The translations under genes were made by a program, and so were the position numbers. DNA of 57,771 nt, from the NCBI GenBank assembly GCA_020637435.1, contig JACJVW010000004.1:1-57771 (forward strand), in the 5' to 3' direction. Origin of the DNA: Candidatus Woesearchaeota archaeon (GTDB lineage Archaea; Nanobdellota; Nanobdellia; Woesearchaeales; JACJVW01). Each line of letters starts with the position of its first letter. Positions within the stretch are counted from its first letter, which is position 1. Below are positions 50,052 through 57,771 of this stretch, piece after piece. Under the pieces are notes generated by a model. That model was not told where the DNA came from, did no database searches, and saw only the letters and a program-made list of their open reading frames with translations.

Positions 50052-51428
50052 ATGCGGGCGAGTACTATTCTCATAATTCTTCTGACGATAGGTGCATTTC
50101 TGGTCAGAGTAATTGGGCTTGGAGCACCTTCAATCTGGATTGACGAGGGATACTCCCTTTTGGCTATTGATATGATACAGGAGAAAGGATACCCTGAGCT
50201 GCCTTCGGGAGAATTGTATGCACCCGGCAATGTCTATTTCTATCTTGCTGCGTTCTTTACATATCCATTTGATGACAAGATCTACTGGAGCCGTATGCTT
50301 AGTGTGCTGATTGGCACGGCATTCGTTCCAGTTTTTTTTGTGTTGGTAAAGCGTTTGTTCAATACACGGATTGCAATGCTTTCTACACTTATTGTGGCTT
50401 TCATGCCGCTTGAAATAGCATGGAGCAGGCAGGTGAGGCATTACATGCTTTTTCAGGCAGCCTTTGTGGTGAGTACCTTGTCCATGCTGCTTTGGAGCAG
50501 GTATGGGGGGCAGAGAAAAAAGATTATCGGCAGCTCCACCGTAGGGATGTTGAGTCATCCAACAGGACTTATCCTTCCAATCCTTATAGGGGTCGGGTAT
50601 GTGCTTAAGCGATGGCAAAAGCTTAACTTCTGGTATATACTCGGTTTTGCAGGACTAAGCGGTTTCCTGGTGCACCATGTGTCAGGAATCTTTGAACGAC
50701 AGAGACCGTACTTCTATGAGTATGTGTTCTATCTGTATACCGACCATACATTTATCCTGTTTGGAGCGCTCATCGGACTGTTGTATCTGACAGATTGGCG
50801 ACCCTTCTATGCTATCTATCTGGTGATGAGCATTGCTGTGCCACTCGTTGTTATCGGCGCTTTTGTAGATCTGTTCCACTTACGGTATCTGTTCTACTTG
50901 TATCCCCTGCTAGTCCTACTGGCTGTGTATGGATTGGATCAGCTCTTTTCAAGATGGAAGGTCATGTGGAGGACTCTTGCATATGCAGTGATTGTCGTGT
51001 CAATCTGTTTGTCTCCCTTGGTCATATTCTGGCCTACCTCGCTGCTTGAACCTATGACACCTCAGCCTGACTTTAAGGCTGCGCATACCAATCTTGACAA
51101 TTGTTTTAGCGTGACATTGATCACGGCGTGGCCGGCGGTCACATACGCATACAAGGGAAAAGCGCACTATTGGCTTGCGTTCGATATGACAGGAGGGCTG
51201 CTTACAAATTACACAGAAGATGTTTACATTGGTCTGCCAAGCATAGCCAATGTAAATGATCTTGATGCTGCCGTGCAAGGAAAGAGCGGCTATGTCATCG
51301 TGGACGGATTGTCCAAAAGCCGGCTGCCAAGTGATGTTCTTGAGGGCATAGAAGCACTGGAACTGCATTTCTCATCAGTGACCGGCCCAAACTCAGAAGT
51401 CTATGTTTACCGGTTCGACAAAAGATAA
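50052..51428 (+). CDS. GT39/PMT-like membrane glycosyltransferase
   Basis: 458 residues, about ten spans. The first extracytoplasmic loop carries the GT-C acidic motif IWIDEGYS; further loop motifs follow (LEIAWSRQVRHYMLFQ). Such enzymes move sugars from lipid-phosphate carriers to lipids or proteins outside the membrane. TATA TATTTAAATT at 50021-50030 gives a leaderless start at 50052. First gene of the glycan block. Confidence 0.87.
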   Translation: MRASTILIILLTIGAFLVRVIGLGAPSIWIDEGYSLLAIDMIQEKGYPELPSGELYAPGNVYFYLAAFFTYPFDDKIYWSRMLSVLIGTAFVPVFFVLVKRLFNTRIAMLSTLIVAFMPLEIAWSRQVRHYMLFQAAFVVSTLSMLLWSRYGGQRKKIIGSSTVGMLSHPTGLILPILIGVGYVLKRWQKLNFWYILGFAGLSGFLVHHVSGIFERQRPYFYEYVFYLYTDHTFILFGALIGLLYLTDWRPFYAIYLVMSIAVPLVVIGAFVDLFHLRYLFYLYPLLVLLAVYGLDQLFSRWKVMWRTLAYAVIVVSICLSPLVIFWPTSLLEPMTPQPDFKAAHTNLDNCFSVTLITAWPAVTYAYKGKAHYWLAFDMTGGLLTNYTEDVYIGLPSIANVNDLDAAVQGKSGYVIVDGLSKSRLPSDVLEGIEALELHFSSVTGPNSEVYVYRFDKR

Positions 51429-51559
51429 AAGAAACCAAGTCCAAAAATAATGAACGGAATCAACTTGGTATTTATCATCAAATGAAGAGGTATGAAGAGA
51501 CCTACAAAGAGCAAGATGAACACCAGAAAGGATACATTGTACCATAGGCGTTTAAGCAT
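51407..51559 (-). CDS. Small two-span membrane protein (50 aa)
   Basis: Minus-strand frame filling the gap between two glycosyltransferase genes: MLKRLWYN, then two hydrophobic helices (about 9-29 and 32-47) and LSNR at the end. A TATA-like CCTTTTAAAC (RC of 51581-51590) is 22-31 nt upstream. It overlaps the 3' end of the GT gene by 22 nt. No family recognised. Confidence 0.55.
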   Translation of the reverse strand: MLKRLWYNVSFLVFILLFVGLFIPLHLMINTKLIPFIIFGLGFFYLLSNR

Positions 51560-51632
51560 AGTATCTTGATGTATCGCGTTGTTTAAAAGGGTTTGTCAAG
51601 TTTTTTAAATAGCGGATTTCTGCCATGATGGC

Positions 51633-52565
51633 ATGGAGTACTCAGTAGTGATACCTGTGTATAATGAAGTGGGGAATGTGCGAATCCTCCATGAACGCCT
51701 GGTAAAAGTAATGAAAAGGCTCCGTAAAAAATTTGAGATAGTATTCGTGGATGACGGTTCCAGGGACGGAACATACCAGGAACTGCTAAAGCTTTCTCCT
51801 GTGACGATTATCAGGTTTCGAAAGAACTTTGGGCAGACTGCTGCGATGAGCGCCGGATTTGAGCATGCTAAGGGCAGGCTTATCGTGTACATGGACGGCG
51901 ACCTGCAGAATGACCCTGAGGATATTCCCCGTCTTATACGCAGGATGAAGGAAACGAATGCGGATATGGTAACAGGCTGGCGCAAGCATAGAAAGGACTC
52001 CTTTTTGAAGCGGTTGTTCTCCCGTTTTGCAAATTCATTTAGGAATCTGCTCATAAGAGATCCAGTTCATGATTCAGGGTGCAGCCTGAAAGTGTTCAAG
52101 AAGGAATGCTTCGATGATCTAGACCTTATAGGTGAAATGCATAGATACATACCCGCATTGCTTGGTTGGAAAGGATTCAGTATTGCAGAGCTACCTGTGA
52201 AGCATTATCCAAGACATTCCGGAAAAACCAAATATGGTGCCAAACGTCTGCTTAAGGGACTGATTGATCTTATATCTGTATGGTTCTGGAGAAAATTCTC
52301 TGGACGGCCATTGCACATTTTTGGCGGCATAGGCATTCTGCTGGGTTCAATCGGTTTTATACTAGCGTATATCACCTTGATACTTAAAATTGTCAATAAC
52401 ATTGACTTGTCAAGCAGCTTTTTACCGTACTTGTCCATTTTCTTAGTCATACTTGGGGTGCAATTCTTCGTTTCAGGTATACTTGCTGATATTGCAATCA
52501 AGACATACTACAGAGCAGGAAAAACCCACAACTACAATATACGGCAGATCACAACAAATCCATAG
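51633..52565 (+). CDS. GT2 family glycosyltransferase with C-terminal membrane domain (DPM/GtrB-like)
   Basis: 310 residues. GT-A fold: SVVIPVYNEVGNV, VDDGSRDGT, DGDLQNDPED (DxD-type) and the SGCSLKVF segment, followed by two C-terminal spans (about 235-255, 268-290). This matches polyprenol-phosphate mannose/glucose synthases that load sugar onto the lipid carrier used by GT-C enzymes such as the preceding gene. TATA TTTTTTAAATAG at 51601-51612. Confidence 0.9.
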   Translation: MEYSVVIPVYNEVGNVRILHERLVKVMKRLRKKFEIVFVDDGSRDGTYQELLKLSPVTIIRFRKNFGQTAAMSAGFEHAKGRLIVYMDGDLQNDPEDIPRLIRRMKETNADMVTGWRKHRKDSFLKRLFSRFANSFRNLLIRDPVHDSGCSLKVFKKECFDDLDLIGEMHRYIPALLGWKGFSIAELPVKHYPRHSGKTKYGAKRLLKGLIDLISVWFWRKFSGRPLHIFGGIGILLGSIGFILAYITLILKIVNNIDLSSSFLPYLSIFLVILGVQFFVSGILADIAIKTYYRAGKTHNYNIRQITTNP

Positions 52566-52597
52566 CTTTATAAATCCTTTTTGGCCCTCATTAAGCT

Positions 52598-53548
52598 ATG
52601 AAAGTTCTCATTACAGGCGGAGCGGGCTTCATAGGATACCACACCGCAAAAGTCCTTCTAGCCAGGGGCGATGAGGTCGTCCTGGTTGACAATTTTAACG
52701 ACTATTACGATGTTGCTCTTAAACGAAAACGCGCTGCATTAGCGGTCGCTGACGGTGCTGTCCTTTATGAGTGTGATATATCTGATTATGGCGCACTTGA
52801 GCAGGTTTTTGTGCAAGAGAAAGTTGATAAGGTGTTCAATCTTGCTGCGCAGGCAGGTGTCAGGTACTCTATAGAGAATCCTTTCGCGTATGTGCAGTCG
52901 AATGTGCTTGGATTTGTCAATATTCTTGAGATCTGCAGAAGACAAGGTGTGAAAGATATCGTATTCGCATCAAGTAGTTCTGTGTATGGGGAGAATGAGA
53001 AGGTTCCCTTCGAAGAAGATGACAGAGTCGATCATCCGATCTCCATCTATGCGGCAACCAAGAAAAGCAACGAAGAGATGGCATATACTTACCATCACCT
53101 GTACGGTCTTAATTGTACCGGACTTAGGTTCTTCACGGTGTACGGTCCCTGGGGCAGGCCAGATATGGCTCTTTTCAAGTTTGCTCAGAGAATGAAAGCA
53201 GGCGAGAAAATACCTGTGTTTAATGCGGGAAAGATGAGCAGGGATTTCACGTTCATCTCTGATATCGTGCAGGGTGTTGTCGCCTCTTTGGACAGACCAT
53301 TCGGTTATGAGGTCTTCAATCTCGGCCGGGGTGAGGTTATCCAGCTTACTTCGTATATCGAAGCGCTTGAGAAGCATATGGGTTTCGCTGCGGATAAGGA
53401 TCTGCTACCTATGCAGCCGGGTGATGTGCCCATTACTTCGGCAGATGTGAGCAAAGCGAAGAACATGCTCGGTTATGACCCGAAGGTCAGTGTGGATGAG
53501 GGTGTACGGCTCTTTGTGGAATGGTTTAATGAATATTATGGTGTATAA
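52598..53548 (+). CDS. NAD-dependent nucleotide-sugar epimerase (UDP-glucuronate 4-epimerase-like)
   Basis: 316 residues, extended SDR. NAD motif TGGAGFIG (6-13), SSSVYG, and YAATKKS catalytic Tyr/Lys. NFNDYYDVALKRKRAAL is characteristic of the UDP-GlcA 4-epimerase group, so galacturonate donors are likely; UDP-glucose 4-epimerase is the alternative. TATA CTTTATAAAT at 52566-52575. A GT4 gene follows after 5 nt. Confidence 0.9.
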   Translation: MKVLITGGAGFIGYHTAKVLLARGDEVVLVDNFNDYYDVALKRKRAALAVADGAVLYECDISDYGALEQVFVQEKVDKVFNLAAQAGVRYSIENPFAYVQSNVLGFVNILEICRRQGVKDIVFASSSSVYGENEKVPFEEDDRVDHPISIYAATKKSNEEMAYTYHHLYGLNCTGLRFFTVYGPWGRPDMALFKFAQRMKAGEKIPVFNAGKMSRDFTFISDIVQGVVASLDRPFGYEVFNLGRGEVIQLTSYIEALEKHMGFAADKDLLPMQPGDVPITSADVSKAKNMLGYDPKVSVDEGVRLFVEWFNEYYGV

Positions 53549-53553
53549 TCCTT

Positions 53554-54651
53554 ATGCGAATACTTGTTCTAAACTATGAATTTCCACCGATAGGAGGTGG
53601 AGCAAGTCCTGTAAGTTTTGAGATTTCTAAAGGACTGGTAGAATTGGGCCATACTGTTGACGTCGTAACCATGGGTTATGAGCAACTCAAGAGAAAAGAA
53701 AAAAATAAAGGAATCACCATATACCGAGTTCCTAGTATCAGACAAAAGAAAGATATTTGTCACCCTCATGAGATGTTAAGTTACGTCCTCAGTGCGAAGT
53801 ACTTTCTAAAGAAACTTCTCAAACGAAATGATTACGATGTATGCCATTGTCATTTTATTGTGCCCACAGGATGGATTGCACTTTGGCTCAAGAAAAACTA
53901 CAATATCCCTTATCTTATTACCAGCCATGGAAGTGATGTATTAGGCCATAACAAGAATGGAAGATTTAATCATATCTACCCACTGATCTCACCAAGCTGG
54001 AGGAGAATAATGGAATCAGCTGCTTTAATTATCGCTCCATCAGCTTATCTAAAACATTCCATTGAGAAGCACTACTCTGGCAAAAATACTACAGTTTTGC
54101 ACAATGGTATTGATACGACAAGGTTTCAACCCTCCAATAAGAAGAAGTACATTCTTTGCGTATCCAGATTGTTCAAGAATAAAGGATTGCAGGATCTCAT
54201 TGATTCCTTTGGAGAAATAGACCAGGATGATTGGAAACTAGTTATTGTAGGATCAGGACCATACGAGAACGAACTACGCCAAAGGGCATTACATACAAAG
54301 AACAAAGATAGAATTGATTTTAAAGGTTGGATAGACCACAAGAGTGATGCATTGAGGAACCTATATAGTGAAGCCAGCGTTTTCGTTATGCCTTCATATT
54401 TTGAGAACCTCAGTAGCGTCTTATTGGAAGCAATGTCATCAGGATGCCATGTAATTGCGACGGATGTGGGTGGCAATCCAGAAATAGTCAATAAAGACTT
54501 TCTATACAACCCAGGAGATACAAATCACCTTACTAAGCTTATAAAAGATGCAATGCACAATCCAATACCAACAAATATAAAGCCCAAGTTTACACTTCCA
54601 GTGATAATTAAAGAATACGAACATTCACTTATTGAAGCAAAGAATCAGTGA
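53554..54651 (+). CDS. GT4 family glycosyltransferase
   Basis: 365 residues. N-domain with FPPIGGGASPVSFEISKGL, the HGSDVLGHN acceptor-side motif, and the C-domain donor site (SRLFKNKGLQDLIDSF; PSYFENLSSVLLEAMSSG). GT-B retaining transferase for a surface polysaccharide. From this gene onward base composition is clearly more AT-rich than before 53550 and codons favour A/T third positions, suggesting later acquisition of the rhamnose segment. Confidence 0.9.
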   Translation: MRILVLNYEFPPIGGGASPVSFEISKGLVELGHTVDVVTMGYEQLKRKEKNKGITIYRVPSIRQKKDICHPHEMLSYVLSAKYFLKKLLKRNDYDVCHCHFIVPTGWIALWLKKNYNIPYLITSHGSDVLGHNKNGRFNHIYPLISPSWRRIMESAALIIAPSAYLKHSIEKHYSGKNTTVLHNGIDTTRFQPSNKKKYILCVSRLFKNKGLQDLIDSFGEIDQDDWKLVIVGSGPYENELRQRALHTKNKDRIDFKGWIDHKSDALRNLYSEASVFVMPSYFENLSSVLLEAMSSGCHVIATDVGGNPEIVNKDFLYNPGDTNHLTKLIKDAMHNPIPTNIKPKFTLPVIIKEYEHSLIEAKNQ

Positions 54652-54656
54652 TTCAT

Positions 54657-55217
54657 ATGCCCTTTAGCTATCACAAACTCCAAATACCAGATGTTGTCCT
54701 CATAAAACCAAGAGTATTTCCAGATAACAGAGGGTACTTTCTTGAATCGTACAAGTACTCTGATTTTAGTAGCAATGGCATAAACCTGCATCTGATTCAG
54801 CATAATCATTCCAAATCTGAGAAAGGGGTTCTGCGAGGGCTACACTATCAGAAGGAACCAAAAGGACAGGGTAAATTAATCAGAATAGTCTCGGGTAGTG
54901 TTTACGACGTCGCAGTTGATATACGGGTAGGATCGCCAACATATGGCAAATGGGTTGCGGAAGTGCTTGACGCTGTAAATATGCATATGCTATGGATACC
55001 ACCAGGATTTGCTCACGGTTTTCTAGTACTTGAAAACAATACAAATGTACTCTATGCAACAAGTAATGAGTATAGTCCTGATCATGAGCGCGGTATCATC
55101 TATAATGACCCTAGTATTGGAGTGTCCTGGCCAAAATCAAATGTATATTTATCTGAAAAAGACAGTGAACTTCCCTTATTGGAAGATTGTGATAATAATT
55201 TTAGGTACTCACCATGA
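54657..55217 (+). CDS. rmlC: dTDP-4-dehydrorhamnose 3,5-epimerase
   Basis: 186 residues. Cupin epimerase motifs RGLHYQ (60-65, catalytic His63), KLIRIVSGSVYDVAVDIR and WIPPGFAHGFLVL. It epimerises C3 and C5 of dTDP-4-keto-6-deoxyglucose. Start ATG 54657 is preferred to a GTG overlapping the previous stop. It overlaps rmlB by 4 nt. Confidence 0.95.
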   Translation: MPFSYHKLQIPDVVLIKPRVFPDNRGYFLESYKYSDFSSNGINLHLIQHNHSKSEKGVLRGLHYQKEPKGQGKLIRIVSGSVYDVAVDIRVGSPTYGKWVAEVLDAVNMHMLWIPPGFAHGFLVLENNTNVLYATSNEYSPDHERGIIYNDPSIGVSWPKSNVYLSEKDSELPLLEDCDNNFRYSP

Positions 55218-56170
55218 AAATTCTAGTTACAGGTGGATGTGGATTTATTGGTAGTAATTTCATAAGGTATATGTTGAGTAAGTACAATGATTGTGAAATT
55301 ATCAATCTAGATGCACTAACATATGCTGGGAATAGTCATTCTTTAGAAGATGTTCATAAGAATTACACTTTCATAAAGGGGTCTATAACAGATAAAACAT
55401 TGGTACATGAACTAGTATCTAAAGTAGATATCATTGTACACTTTGCTGCTGAGTCTCATGTAGATAAAAGCATAGCCAATCCAGAAAACTTTATAATGAC
55501 AAATGTATATGGCACATATGTTTTACTTGAGGCAGCAAGGAAATATGGGATAAAAAGATTCCATCATATTTCAACTGATGAAGTCTACGGAGCTTTAGGA
55601 GAGACAGGTAAGTTTACAGATTCCACAAATTATGAACCAAGGTCTCCCTACTCTGCATCAAAAGCAGCTTCTGACCATATTGTACGTTCTTACTATCATA
55701 CCTACAATCTACCTATAACAATAACAAACTGTTCAAATAATTATGGGCCTTATCAATACCCAGAAAAGTTAATACCCCTGGCTATCACAAATTTAATTCG
55801 TGATAAGAAAATCCCACTCTATGGTAAAGGATTGAATGTACGTGATTGGATACATGTTGATGATCATAATTCTGGCGTGGACTGCATTATAAGACATGGT
55901 AAGCCTGGAAGAACATATCTACTTGGCGGTTCTTCTGAAATGAGAAATATTGATGTGATTCAGATGATTCTTAAAGCATTTGGCTTGGATTCATCACATA
56001 TCGAATACGTTCCAGATAGAAAGGGGCATGACTTTCGCTATGCTATAGATTTCTCGAATACTACAAAGGAATTGGGTTGGTCTCCAAAGATACAATTTGA
56101 AGAAGGATTGCAAAAAACAATAGAATGGTATAAGCAGAATGAATCATGGTGGAGGCCTTTGCTGAAATGA
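55214..56170 (+). CDS. rmlB: dTDP-glucose 4,6-dehydratase
   Basis: 318 residues. TGGCGFIGSNF (6-16), the catalytic Thr-Asp-Glu (121-123 in STDEVYG) and Tyr146/Lys150 (YSASK) are all present, as is NNYGPYQYPEKLIPL. It makes dTDP-4-keto-6-deoxyglucose. 4-nt overlaps with rmlC and rmlD show one coupled operon. Confidence 0.96.
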   Translation: MKILVTGGCGFIGSNFIRYMLSKYNDCEIINLDALTYAGNSHSLEDVHKNYTFIKGSITDKTLVHELVSKVDIIVHFAAESHVDKSIANPENFIMTNVYGTYVLLEAARKYGIKRFHHISTDEVYGALGETGKFTDSTNYEPRSPYSASKAASDHIVRSYYHTYNLPITITNCSNNYGPYQYPEKLIPLAITNLIRDKKIPLYGKGLNVRDWIHVDDHNSGVDCIIRHGKPGRTYLLGGSSEMRNIDVIQMILKAFGLDSSHIEYVPDRKGHDFRYAIDFSNTTKELGWSPKIQFEEGLQKTIEWYKQNESWWRPLLK

Positions 56171-56979
56171 ATATTGCAGTAATTGGCTCAAAGGGGATGC
56201 TAGGAACCGATATCGTATCTATCCAAGGATACACCACCCTTGGTCTAGATAAAGATAGTATAGATATCACTGACCAAGACACATTTTCTGTTTTGGATGA
56301 ATTCAAGCCATCTGTAGTGATCAATTGTGCAGCATATACCAATGTTGATGCAGCTGAAAAAGAAAGATTGCTTTGTTCCAGTATCAATAGTAAAGGGGTC
56401 GAGAATCTAGTCCAATATTGTAAAAAGAAAGATATCATCTTTGTACAATTAAGTACAGACTATATCTTTGATGGAGAAATGCATGAATACTTCGAGGGGT
56501 ATGATGAGATTAATCCAATCAACTACTACGGAAAAACTAAAGCCGAAGCAGAGAAAATAATTATTGATAACCTATCGAAGTACTATATTGTCAGAACTGC
56601 TTGGCTCTTTGGTAAGCAGGGTAATAATTTTGTCAAAACAATTCTTAAACTATGCAATGAGAAGGAAGAAGTAAGAGTAGTTAATGATCAGTATGGATGC
56701 CCAACTTACACAAAGGACCTTGCTGAAGGTATACTAAAGCTGCTACAACAACCCTATGGTATATATCATATCACTAATGAGGGTTCTTGTACCTGGTATG
56801 ACTTCGCACTAGAGATAAAGAGGGTCTTTAAATGTGACTGTTCGATCGTGCCTTGCACTAGTGGAGATTTTCCACGAGAAGCAAAGAGACCAAAATACAG
56901 TGTTCTGAAAAACACTAAGCTCACACCTATGAGAAACTGGAAAGATGCTCTTGAAGCATATCGAGATGAGATACAATGA
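56167..56979 (+). CDS. rmlD: dTDP-4-dehydrorhamnose reductase
   Basis: 270 residues from ATG 56167 (ATGA overlap with rmlB). SDR with IGSKGMLG nucleotide motif, LSTDYIFDG and YYGKTKAEAE catalytic Tyr/Lys, RTAWLFG and QYGCPTYTKDLAEGI. It performs the final NAD(P)H reduction giving dTDP-L-rhamnose. Confidence 0.95.
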   Translation: MNIAVIGSKGMLGTDIVSIQGYTTLGLDKDSIDITDQDTFSVLDEFKPSVVINCAAYTNVDAAEKERLLCSSINSKGVENLVQYCKKKDIIFVQLSTDYIFDGEMHEYFEGYDEINPINYYGKTKAEAEKIIIDNLSKYYIVRTAWLFGKQGNNFVKTILKLCNEKEEVRVVNDQYGCPTYTKDLAEGILKLLQQPYGIYHITNEGSCTWYDFALEIKRVFKCDCSIVPCTSGDFPREAKRPKYSVLKNTKLTPMRNWKDALEAYRDEIQ

Positions 56980-57680
56980 AAGGAATAATACTTGCAGGAG
57001 GTACAGGTTCGCGCCTGCACCCATTGACAAAAGTTACAAATAAGCATCTATTACCAATCTATAATAAACCAATGATATACTACCCAATAGAGACTTTACG
57101 AAAAGCAGGTATAAAAGAAGCTCTCATAGTATCCGGTAAAGGTCATGCCGGTCACTTTCTAGAACTCTTGGGTTCAGGCAAGAACGTAGGTATGGATCTT
57201 TTTTATGATGTACAAGAAGAAGCAGGAGGCATAGCCCAAGCTCTGAAACTTGCTAAAGGCTTTGCTGGTGATGATGACGTTGCGGTTATTCTAGGAGATA
57301 ACATCTATACGGAAGAATTTGATTTCACAGATTTTAGAGGCGGTGCCAGGATATATCTAAAAAAAGTTCCTGATGCGAATAGGTTTGGTGTCGCATCACT
57401 TGACGGAAGTAGAGTACTAATGATTACTGAAAAACCAGAAGTACCGATGACAAATTATGCAGTAACCGGTTTATATCTCTACGACAAGAATGTGTTCTCA
57501 ATTTGTGAATCACTTGTTCCTTCAAAAAGGGGCGAGCTAGAAATTACAGACGTAAATAATACGTTCATTGAACAAGGCAAGATGCAAGCAGACTTTGTCA
57601 AAGGTTTTTGGTCTGATGCGGGTACTTTCGATAGTCTTCATCGAACATGCGCATACATGTATGAACTGGCAAATAAGTGA
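56976..57680 (+). CDS. rmlA: Glucose-1-phosphate thymidylyltransferase (short form)
   Basis: 234 residues; classical RmlA is near 290, so this is the short form lacking the C-terminal allosteric extension. LAGGTGSRLHPLT (6-18), the KxLLPIYNKPMIYYP segment, ILGDNIY and TEKPEVPMTNYAVTGLY are diagnostic. It makes dTDP-glucose from dTTP and Glc-1-P, the first step of the pathway, though last in gene order. Absence of the allosteric part suggests it may escape dTDP-rhamnose feedback; inference. Confidence 0.94.
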   Translation: MKGIILAGGTGSRLHPLTKVTNKHLLPIYNKPMIYYPIETLRKAGIKEALIVSGKGHAGHFLELLGSGKNVGMDLFYDVQEEAGGIAQALKLAKGFAGDDDVAVILGDNIYTEEFDFTDFRGGARIYLKKVPDANRFGVASLDGSRVLMITEKPEVPMTNYAVTGLYLYDKNVFSICESLVPSKRGELEITDVNNTFIEQGKMQADFVKGFWSDAGTFDSLHRTCAYMYELANK

Positions 57681-57771
57681 TGAAAAAGCGAATTCTTTTT
57701 ATCAATCCATGGCCCAGGGGAGGCATGAAGCACTATTCAGATGTTTTTGCAGACCTGATTAAAGATGAGTT
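57680..57771 (+). CDS. Start of a probable glycosyltransferase, truncated by window end
   Basis: ATG at 57680 shares its A with the rmlA stop. Thirty residues are visible: KKRILFINPWPRGGMKHYSD, then VFADLIKDE. The GGM-x-HY pattern near the N-terminus resembles GT4-type transferases. Too little is present to be sure. Confidence 0.55.
   Translation, partial: MKKRILFINPWPRGGMKHYSDVFADLIKDE

Noticed and set aside
1..57771. CRISPR arrays, insertion sequences, rRNA genes, prophage
   Set aside because: I saw no regularly spaced repeats of CRISPR type, no transposase-like product, no rRNA and no phage structural genes in either strand.

Overview
The window reads as an archaeal chromosome segment. 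Evidence: a complete A-type ATP synthase operon, an archaeal PolB2-type polymerase, archaeal TATA boxes 22-33 nt upstream of many starts (leaderless style), ribosomal protein eL41, an archaeal RibL-type FAD synthetase, and a tRNA-Glu whose anticodon loop holds a bulge-helix-bulge intron. Many small membrane proteins, the long double-domain ThyX and the pilin-like leaders suggest a small-genome lineage (DPANN, perhaps Woesearchaeota-like). That placement is inference.

Layout. 1-2150 (minus): 5' part of a degenerate PolB2 with two small partners. 2342-6024: SRAP/HMCES DNA-repair protein, an ACT-domain protein, and a serine pathway (aminotransferase, SerA) behind a promoter with three evenly spaced direct repeats. 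6128-8812 (minus): larE-larB-larC, for nickel-pincer cofactor synthesis. 8900-13617: ion-handling and small proteins (NaChBac-type channel, PfkB kinase, Kef-type antiporter, eL41, CBS-TM protein). 13730-18213: nucleotide metabolism and redox genes (P-loop kinase, phosphatase relative, redoxin, dCMP deaminase, thioredoxin, RibL), then an intramembrane protease, a receiver protein and a membrane protein. 18304-30209: intron-bearing tRNA-Glu, an ArsB/NhaD permease with a frame-split N-terminus, an eIF2B-like protein, a glycoside hydrolase, a dead site-2-protease homologue, an ATP-grasp/isoaspartyl-peptidase pair with a divergent double-Lrp regulator, a transglutaminase-like gene and a CBS protein. 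30206-38192 (minus): ATP synthase operon in the order H-I-K-E-C-F-A-B-D, followed by an overlapping 37-residue membrane peptide. 39076-48235: cell-surface block with two tandem ~800-residue Cys-rich proteins carrying pilin-like leaders, then three domain-shuffled secreted or anchored proteins. 48259-49992: double ThyX. 50052-57771: cell-surface glycan locus (GT-C, GT2, nucleotide-sugar epimerase, GT4, rmlC-B-D-A, start of another glycosyltransferase); the part from 53554 onward is visibly more AT-rich.

Links between genes. dCMP deaminase, the P-loop kinase and ThyX point to dTMP supply, and RmlA would consume dTTP for dTDP-rhamnose. The glycan genes sit next to surface proteins rich in Asn/Ser/Thr. 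The Nav-type channel, Kef antiporter and an ATP synthase K subunit with a Gln/Glu-Thr pattern make Na+ handling worth testing. Strongest leads: the domain-swapped surface block, the tRNA intron, paired active and inactive site-2 proteases, the 29-bp-periodic operator array, the ATP-synthase microprotein and the transglutaminase cassette.
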